Source: Igneacidithiobacillus sp041146875
Lineage (GTDB): Bacteria; Pseudomonadota; Gammaproteobacteria; Acidithiobacillales; Acidithiobacillaceae
Reading direction: 5' to 3'
DNA length: 18,460 nt
Assembly: GCF_041146875.1 (NCBI RefSeq)
Contig: NZ_JBFRXP010000029.1
Span: 1 to 18,460, forward strand
In this document: positions 13,780 to 18,460 of the stretch, piece after piece
Layout: the number at the start of each line of letters is the position of its first letter
Numbering within the stretch: position 1 is the stretch's first letter
The notes under the pieces: model-generated
Told to the model about the DNA's origin: nothing
Database searches by the model: none
What the model saw: only the letters and a program-made list of their open reading frames with translations
Made by a program: the position numbers and the translations under genes

Positions 13780-14168
13780 TCGATAGCTTTCTGACGACGC
13801 TCCGGATCAGGAATTTGCTCTCGCGCAGCTTTGGACTGGGCTTTCTCGTCCGCCGTCAACTTATGTTCGTAGTCCATCCACTTTTCGATCAGCGTGCCAT
13901 GCTCGCCCTTGCGTACTTGCCAGCCCTTCTCCTGGGCCTGTTTATAGGTACACCAGCGCGGGTCGGACGCATCGGGAGAGAACATCATCAGGCTTTCCTG
14001 ATTCACGCCACGATACGGCTTGCCGGTCACGGCATTAGCAGGGGCGAGGACCTCACCAGCCTTCCAGGGCTTCTGCCATCGCGCCGTGCCCTGCTCAATC
14101 TGCTGGATCAGATGATCGGCCACCTCCAGACGGAAATCCCGCTTGCCCTCTTTGCCGTGTGACGCCAT
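13780..14168 (-). pseudogene. ArdC-like antirestriction gene, C-terminal part lost
   Basis: About 130 codons, covering the N-terminal single-strand-DNA-binding domain of ArdC. Visible hallmarks are the leading helix with QGTARWQKPW, NAVTGKPYRGVN, the SDPRWCTYKQAQ block and GWQVRKGEHGT. ArdC proteins of conjugative plasmids protect incoming DNA from restriction in the recipient. The zincin-like metallopeptidase domain that should follow is missing, because the frame enters repeat copy C at 13779 and stops soon after. Start at ATG 14168 with ribosome site AGGAGG about 10 bases upstream; the longer frame to 14237 is unlikely. A DNA-binding stub could still be made. Confidence 0.75.
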
Positions 14169-14200
14169 AGGTCGTGCCCCTCCTGCAGATTGCCTGAGTG

Positions 14201-14227
14201 GGTATAGCGGCGGGCTGGCGGTATAGC
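14201..14227. repeat. Direct repeat GGTATAGC upstream of ardC
   Basis: GGTATAGC occurs at 14201-14208 and 14220-14227, 19 bases apart, in the leader of the ardC stub. On the coding strand each reads GCTATACC. About two helical turns separate them, which would suit a repressor site; no regulator is identified. Confidence 0.4.
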
Positions 14228-14406
14228 TTTTGAGCAATAACTAAGCCAAGCCAGTCAGCTCATGGTGTTTCCACTGTAGATCCCGGTCATTGCGGTGCCA
14301 ACAGATTGCCCTTATAGTCTGCCCCGTCCGGCCCTCAGCAGTAAGCGCCACGCCCATATGGTGGCAGCCGAACCTCTGGGATTTTGTTTTTTCAGGAGTT
14401 TTGCTG
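14228..14406. other. Intergenic stretch between ardC and the NYN remnant
   Basis: About 180 bases with no coding signal. It ends in a T-rich stretch and ribosome site (CAGGAG near 14394) serving the ATG at 14407. A promoter for the ardC stub is expected here on the minus strand, but I cannot place it convincingly. Confidence 0.4.
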
Positions 14407-14505
14407 ATGGTTATGACGGCCGTGCTGATCGATGGCGCATATTTTGTGAAGAGGTTCCGCGCCATTGAGCCGCACAATGCTGTGATGCACACTGACGGCA
14501 GGTAG
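14407..14505 (+). pseudogene. 5' stub of an NYN-domain (LabA/DUF88-like) gene
   Basis: 32 codons beginning MVMTAVLIDGAYFVKRFRAI. The AVLIDGAYF block is the first strand of NYN/PIN-like ribonucleases and holds the first catalytic Asp. A normal protein of this family has 200 residues or more; here the frame ends at TAG 14503-14505 soon after PHNAV. The ribosome site is good (CAGGAG). I read it as a truncated remnant. Its 3' end contains the -35 of the next gene's promoter. Confidence 0.6.
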
Positions 14506-14520
14506 CCTTTGATCTATAAT
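14492..14520 (+). promoter_or_regulatory. Promoter of the 257-residue gene
   Basis: CTGACG (14492-14497), 17 bases, TATAAT (14515-14520). The -10 is perfect. The predicted start falls at or a few bases before ATG 14528, so the transcript may be nearly leaderless; no clear ribosome site is seen. Confidence 0.55.
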
Positions 14521-14527
14521 TTCGCCC

Positions 14528-15301
14528 ATGGAACCAGTCAACGAACTTCGTTTTTCTGTCAGCGACCGTATCAATGGTACCGATGTCGGACCAAAGAGCG
14601 TTCCGTTGAACTTGTTGGGTGACTTCCAGAAGGATGTCAGCGAGTTTTTAAGAGGTTCAGCGCGGGATATCGATCTTGCGGGAGTGCTAGTTTCGGTTGA
14701 TGAAGGTTCGCTTGCGTTGGCGGTAACCGGCCTACCGGCGGCGTCGACGCTATGGGTTGATCTGGAACGCCTGAAATCCCCAGACTCCCTGAACTCGGTT
14801 GACCCCAAACGCGCGAATGTGGTAGAGCGCTGGCAAATGTCAGCTCGACAGAGTCCTCACCGCAAATACCGGGTTGTAGATGCAGCAGCACGAATCAGCC
14901 TGTTGGTCGATGCATCGACTGATTTCCGCAGGATTGAGGAAGTTTGGGTGACCGTAGAAAAATACGTTCATGGCAGGGTGCTGGATTGGGGTGGCAAAAG
15001 CAAACCGAATGTTCATCTGGAAATGGACGATGGCACCGTCTTAAAGGTGTCGACCTCGCAAAAGATTCTGGAGGGGGAAGAACGGAACCATCTTTACCGT
15101 TACGTGCTGCTACACATCAGCGCCGAAGAAAATCTGATGACTGGTGTGATTCGCAATCCGGTCCTGTTGGCATTCGAGGTGCATCAGCCCGTTTACGATG
15201 AAGCTGAATTCCAACAGATGGTGCGGCGTGGCACGGCGGCATGGTCGGGTGTTGTCGCTGCAAGTGCTTGGGTAGAAGAACTTCGAGGCGGTAGCGCATG
15301 A
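14528..15301 (+). CDS. Hypothetical 257-residue protein coupled to a PIN-domain gene
   Basis: An intact soluble protein with no signal peptide or membrane segment. I do not recognise the family. The N-terminal 90 residues are acidic and strand-rich, and the C-terminal part ends in a helix with WSGVVAASAWVEELRG. Its stop overlaps the start of the PIN gene (ATGA), a tight coupling typical of toxin-antitoxin pairs in which the antitoxin comes first. It is much larger than usual VapB antitoxins (70-90 residues), so it may be an unusual antitoxin, or a substrate or adaptor protein for the PIN nuclease. The gene appears unbroken although its partner is cut. Confidence 0.7.
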   Translation: MEPVNELRFSVSDRINGTDVGPKSVPLNLLGDFQKDVSEFLRGSARDIDLAGVLVSVDEGSLALAVTGLPAASTLWVDLERLKSPDSLNSVDPKRANVVERWQMSARQSPHRKYRVVDAAARISLLVDASTDFRRIEEVWVTVEKYVHGRVLDWGGKSKPNVHLEMDDGTVLKVSTSQKILEGEERNHLYRYVLLHISAEENLMTGVIRNPVLLAFEVHQPVYDEAEFQQMVRRGTAAWSGVVAASAWVEELRGGSA

Positions 15302-15489
15302 CGGCAGCAGTATTGCTGGATACTAGCTTCCTGATCTCTCTTGTCGATCAGAACCGGCCTAATCACGAAACTGCAGTTAGCTACTACCGGTTGATGTTGG
15401 ATCAGCAGGTGCCAATGTATTTTTCGGCAATCGTTGCCGCCGAGTTTGCAATCAAGCAGCCCATTACTGATCTGCCGCTGAAAAACTTC
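15298..15489 (+). pseudogene. PIN-domain (VapC-like) toxin gene truncated by repeat copy D
   Basis: About 64 codons. Two of the PIN acidic positions are visible: Asp in LLDTSFLISL (residue 8) and Glu in AAEFAIK (about residue 49). PIN toxins cut RNA and need further Asp residues in the second half, which is missing here. The frame is cut at LPLKNF by the 285-bp element and stops inside it. No continuation of the PIN fold is recognisable after the element. The start overlaps the 257-residue gene. Confidence 0.75.
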
Positions 15490-15774
15490 CGCTGCGAGCC
15501 AGGAGAGCGAAGCGGGGGCGAGTAGTCCCCAGAAGCCAACGCGGTGTACTGCATCCGCCGAAGCGACCGCGTAAGCTGGGAGTGCAGGCGCGTGCTGTGC
15601 CGCATGGTTGGCGTCGAGCCATTTGGGAGACGAGTGCACCGACGGCGCCCCAACGAGGGCGTGACGGTGCGCCGATGACCAGGGCGGCTGGGGTCTATTA
15701 TCTGGTCGGCAGCGCAAGGCCGATCGCGCAACGACGCGCGAAAAGGCTTGCTGAGCACGCCGACTCTCCTGTGG
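15490..15774 (+). mobile_element. 285-bp structured repeat element, copy D
   Basis: Exactly 285 bp, same orientation as copy A and nearly identical to it. Left flank ...AAAACTTC, right flank TAATTCCC...; no target duplication can be seen. The near-identity of A, C and D points to recent spread. Confidence 0.88.
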
Positions 15775-15840
15775 TAATTCCCTTTTACCTTCCGGCGTTT
15801 TGCCTTACTCATACCCGTTTTCCCTGTATCCCGCTCGCGC

Positions 15841-16542
15841 CTAATCTTTTGCAAGCGCAGTTTGCAAAAGCCGTGCGGCCAATGCCACACGAGGCGGAGC
15901 GCCACGAGCACGAGAGGGTATGGCAAGCCAGTACCCTTGTACCATGCCCCGCGTCAGGACAATGTCGCGCTGAAGTTCCGGCAGAGTGACGGGTGCCCCG
16001 CCAGGATTGACGCTGATCCCTGCCACCATCACGATGCGGGGATTCGCCGCACGGAGTTGTTGGGCTACCTGGGAAACAAAGTGAGCATAACGGGCAGGAT
16101 TGCGCTCCAGTCCTTGTGCTTGGATATCGTAAGCACGCACATAGGGTGCAATGCGGTAGGCGATCCTGGATCGCAGGTAGGCGTCCGCCAATGGCCTTTT
16201 GTGAAAGAGGTTCAGGGACGGCGTTGCCATCAACCATTTACCGTACCGCTTGGCCTCTGTAGCCGCCTGTTCATAGGTCTGCACCGGATGCGACTGCTCG
16301 GCTACGGGCGTAAAGCGCCAATGCTCCAGGTCCAGCACAACGCCACGGGCGTCGTCGTGCAGGGCAGCGGGCAGTTTTTGCAGACTGGCCGCACCCGACC
16401 AGATTGTCGCGGCAGGCGGTTGAAACTGCGACTGGCCCATTATCCAGGTATCTGGCGTATTCAGGGGTCCGCGCAGCAATACTGCTCCTAAAGACAGGCT
16501 GGCGAGCTTGGTAATGGTGCTTCCAGAAAACATCCAGATCAT
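15841..16542 (-). CDS. Hypothetical protein with N-terminal membrane anchor or signal, unknown function
   Basis: 233 residues. A short hydrophobic N-terminus (about residues 8-24) could be a signal or anchor. The body contains VVLDLEHWRFTPVAEQ, YGKWLMATPS and VMVAGISVNPGG, spaced like the strands of an alpha/beta barrel. I recall similar DLE-x-W-x-x-TP-x-x-EQ segments in exported proteins of unknown function, which is not enough to name it. The start overlaps the stop of the preceding gene (ATGA), so translation is coupled. It is the last gene of the leftward operon and ends 66 bases from repeat copy D. Confidence 0.65.
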   Translation of the reverse strand: MIWMFSGSTITKLASLSLGAVLLRGPLNTPDTWIMGQSQFQPPAATIWSGAASLQKLPAALHDDARGVVLDLEHWRFTPVAEQSHPVQTYEQAATEAKRYGKWLMATPSLNLFHKRPLADAYLRSRIAYRIAPYVRAYDIQAQGLERNPARYAHFVSQVAQQLRAANPRIVMVAGISVNPGGAPVTLPELQRDIVLTRGMVQGYWLAIPSRARGAPPRVALAARLLQTALAKD

Positions 16543-16799
16543 TTCGGTTTAGCCCCCATGTCCTTATCGAAAAACTCATCCATCAGAGTGTACAAGTTGT
16601 ACGCCAGCACCCATAGCGGGAACCCTGTAAAAATAACCAGCGGTGGCGCCAGTATCCCCGCTACCAGTTGGTGCGTCAGGTTTTGTGGCCAGCCGATGAT
16701 CTGGCAGACACCCGCGCCAATCATCGTGAAAACCGCAAACACAACAAAGAACAATAGCAGCAACAGAATGATGGTCAGTAACAGCGGCTTGATTCGCAT
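16539..16799 (-). CDS. Small two-helix membrane protein
   Basis: 86 residues. The first helix is a long Leu/Ile/Val run (about residues 5-28) and the second covers about 47-68, followed by a charged tail (DEFFDKDMGAKPK). Probably an inner-membrane hairpin. ATG 16799 is preferred because AGGAG lies 8 bases upstream; GTG 16808 would sit on that ribosome site. It overlaps the next gene by ATGA and follows the 53-residue gene by 5 bases. Family not recognised. Confidence 0.65.
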   Translation of the reverse strand: MRIKPLLLTIILLLLLFFVVFAVFTMIGAGVCQIIGWPQNLTHQLVAGILAPPLVIFTGFPLWVLAYNLYTLMDEFFDKDMGAKPK

Positions 16800-16804
16800 A
16801 CGAT

Positions 16805-16966
16805 TCACTCCTGTAGTTTACTGGAAAGATCTTCGCAAGCGGCGTTCCGCGCTTTCAATCGCGATTTCAATCGCGCGCTCTCCTCAATAGCAAGGCGTTC
16901 CCGTAAGGCAGCAAGACTCCGTCTGTACCCTTCTTCTGCCTTTTTCCTGCGTTCAAGTTCCCTCAT
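16805..16966 (-). CDS. 53-residue charged, probably coiled-coil protein
   Basis: A short ORF starting MRELERRKKAEEGYRRSL and ending SSKLQE. Nearly all residues suit a long amphipathic helix (many Arg, Glu, Lys, Leu, Ala), so a coiled coil is likely. It begins 11 bases after the upstream gene stops and ends 5 bases before the next ATG, with that gene's ribosome site inside its last codons. The fit between neighbours is the main evidence that it is real. Its own ribosome site is weak, so it probably relies on coupling. Confidence 0.5.
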   Translation of the reverse strand: MRELERRKKAEEGYRRSLAALRERLAIEESARLKSRLKARNAACEDLSSKLQE

Positions 16967-16977
16967 ATTTATTACTG

Positions 16978-17259
16978 TTACGTATTCTTTCCCGGTAAGT
17001 TCACAGGTTGGCTTTTTTGTTCCAACAAGGTTTTTTTCACCTCTTCTGATTCAGATGACCACTTAGCCAGGTTTTGCAGATTTTCTGCTGTGAGTTTGTA
17101 ATAAATATCTTTGTGAATCCAATAACCATAGAACCCTATAGCATCTAAAAATATAGATATAGTGACACCTATATACAAAGACTGTATACGATTGTATAGC
17201 TCAATAAGTACAGAGATACCAACAAAGGAAATCAGGATGAAACCAATACCAAGCCACAT
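16978..17259 (-). CDS. Small membrane protein, first gene of the leftward operon
   Basis: 93 residues from ATG 17259: a hydrophobic helix (about 1-20), a second at about 27-45, then a charged, helix-forming tail of about 45 residues. The gene is clearly more AT-rich than its surroundings, suggesting a different origin. The frame could start at ATG 17313, but that would add 18 residues overlapping the tnpA end and the transposon margin, so I prefer 17259; the ribosome site is weak in both cases. No family recognised. Confidence 0.55.
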   Translation of the reverse strand: MWLGIGFILISFVGISVLIELYNRIQSLYIGVTISIFLDAIGFYGYWIHKDIYYKLTAENLQNLAKWSSESEEVKKTLLEQKSQPVNLPGKNT

Positions 17260-17309
17260 TGAACATTCGCCCGCGCATTCCCCTTCCTGGGCGGTAAGCC
17301 AGGAGGGGG

Positions 17310-17750
17310 TCAAGCGGGCCGTTGGGCCTTGCGGGGTTTTTCCTTGGTCCCCTGACTCTCCACGTATCGCCGCACGGTTTCCAGCGTGGCGCCGCCAACG
17401 CTGCCCACGTAATACGCCCGGTGCCAGAAGTATGGTTTCCAGTAAAACGGCTTCAAGTGTTCAGCAAAGCGGTTACGCGCACGCCTGGCGCTAGCGGTTT
17501 TCAGATTGTTGATCAGCGTGGAGATGTTGAGGGCCGGATGTATTTCCACCAGCAGATGCACATGGTCCGCCTCGCCCCCAAACTCCAATAGTGTGCAACG
17601 CCACCCTTCCAGGATCTCCGCAAAAGCCTCGTGCAGGTAATCCAGCAACCCCGGCGTCAGTGTCTTGCGCCGGTACTTGGTCACGAACACGATATGCAGC
17701 TTGAGCGAATATACCGCATGAGAGGATGATTTATTAACTTGTTCTTCCAT
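17310..17750 (-). CDS. tnpA: IS200/IS605-family transposase TnpA (Y1 HUH)
   Basis: 146 residues, full length for the family. The metal-binding HUH motif is HVH at about residues 63-65 (ADHVHLLVE), and the nucleophile is Tyr129 in ETVRRYVES. These enzymes move single-stranded DNA, recognise subterminal hairpins and leave no target duplication. The gene is divergent from the tnpB-like gene with a 23-base gap, the IS605 arrangement. A bulged hairpin with a GGCC/GGCC core lies at about 17309-17332, overlapping the 3' end, and may be part of the transposon left end. Confidence 0.92.
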   Translation of the reverse strand: MEEQVNKSSSHAVYSLKLHIVFVTKYRRKTLTPGLLDYLHEAFAEILEGWRCTLLEFGGEADHVHLLVEIHPALNISTLINNLKTASARRARNRFAEHLKPFYWKPYFWHRAYYVGSVGGATLETVRRYVESQGTKEKPRKAQRPA

Positions 17751-17773
17751 GCGGCCAAGCGTATCATGGAGCC

Positions 17774-18391
17774 ATGCAGAAAGTCATCCGCACGGATCGC
17801 TGGTCACTCGTGGCCGACCAGAAACAGCGCCAGATGCTGCGGGATACCGTGGCACTATACCGTGCCTATGCCCGCGCGCTGATCGGTGTACTGTGGGTGC
17901 ATTACCGGGAAGTTTCCGTGGGACCATTTCCGGTTGCCGCTGTCGAGAAGCTGATCCATGCGACCCGGAATAATCCCAATCCCCAGTATGCTTTCTTCGA
18001 CCGCCGCTTCCCCAAGTTTCCGAGCTATTTGCGCCGGGCGGCCATCGTCGCGGCCCTGGGTCAGGTGTCCTCGTTCTCCACCCGTTACGACCAATGGCAG
18101 GGCGGTATCCGCAGGCGGCGCGATGCGTTGCCACCCCGTCGCACCGGAGAGAACGCGCTCAATCCGCCGCTCTATCGCGGCCAGTGCGTCCGTTTCGATG
18201 CGCAATACCACCATGCGGAAATCAAGGCCTGGTCCGGGACGGACTGGATCTGGACGAAACTCCAGATCGCCGCCAAGCGGCACCGGCACGAGGCATCACA
18301 AAACAAGGCGCTGTCTCCCACGCTACTTTCGGATGGCAAGGGCGTCAAACTCGCCATTCCCCCTAAATCCGCGATTGCTGCTAAGAGATAG
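17774..18391 (+). pseudogene. tnpB-like (IS605 OrfB) gene, truncated before the RuvC nuclease domain
   Basis: 205 codons starting MQKVIRTDRWSLV, which resembles the N-terminal region of TnpB-type proteins: a helical part with ALYRAYARALIGVLW, then FPSYLRRAAIVAALGQVSSF. A typical TnpB has about 400 residues, with three RuvC acidic motifs and a zinc finger in its second half. None is seen before the stop near 18391, which falls in a GATAGATAGATA run. The remaining 69 bases show no continuation in any frame. The DNA-cutting half is therefore absent here, unless it resumes beyond the window. Confidence 0.65.
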
Positions 18392-18460
18392 ATAGATAAG
18401 GCCCCGATCTGCAAGCCTTTCTGGTAGAATAAGCTTATCGAGAGCTTCACCCAGAAGGTG
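18392..18460. other. Window end, no gene seen
   Basis: Short stretch after the truncated tnpB-like gene, beginning within a GATAGATAGATA run. No open frame, and no recognisable transposon right end. Confidence 0.4.

Noticed and set aside
14317..14333. Possible isolated CRISPR repeat (GTCTGCCCCGT)
   Set aside because: Only 11 bases agree with the repeat, the palindromic right arm is missing, and there is no second unit, so this is likely coincidence.

Overview
The window looks like the accessory part of a conjugative plasmid or integrative element from a GC-rich proteobacterium. Evidence is the TraB/TraF-type transfer genes, a hipBA module, ArdC, two DNA methyltransferase systems, an orphan CRISPR array and an IS200/IS605 transposon. 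My guess is an acidophile of the Acidithiobacillus type, from general familiarity with such plasmids. No marker gene in the window proves it.

Layout. 1-1039: a fragment of a repeated element, a small membrane gene, and a second gene cut by repeat copy A. 1100-2355: an EcoRI-type adenine methyltransferase followed by only the first codons of its expected partner gene. 2560-6185: a conjugation cluster (small membrane protein, TraB, small protein, TraF, membrane protein), with the last gene damaged around repeat copy B. 6186-6565: leader and a five-repeat CRISPR array with no cas genes in view. 6562-10690: a copied piece of hipA, a large type IIG-like restriction-modification gene, and a copied promoter/acyltransferase fragment. 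10716-13163: hipA, hipB and the second copy of that promoter/acyltransferase fragment. 13382-15774: remnants of HigB-like, ArdC, NYN-domain and PIN-domain genes around repeat copies C and D, with an intact 257-codon gene in front of the PIN gene. 15841-17259: a compact four-gene leftward operon of small membrane or exported proteins. 17310-18391: IS200/IS605 tnpA and a truncated tnpB.

Two structures stand out. First, a 285-bp element occurs three times at exactly the same length, once as a shorter divergent copy and once as a fragment. It consists largely of hairpins, and one hairpin shows two compensatory base-pair changes between copies, so its structure appears to be under selection. It interrupts or abuts genes without a visible target duplication, and copy C joins the 5' stubs of two convergent genes. 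Second, the hipBA locus seems to have been duplicated in tandem. In the left copy the R-M gene sits where hipB and the hipA kinase part should be, between a shared promoter (98% identical flank) and a shared hipA C-terminal fragment (97% identical). Both promoters carry the same candidate inverted-repeat operator, so HipB could control both the toxin-antitoxin pair and the R-M gene.

Overall this is a defence and addiction region built by repeated recombination. Some systems look intact (R-M, EcoRI-type methylase, hipBA, the 257-aa gene, the four-gene operon), and many are stubs.
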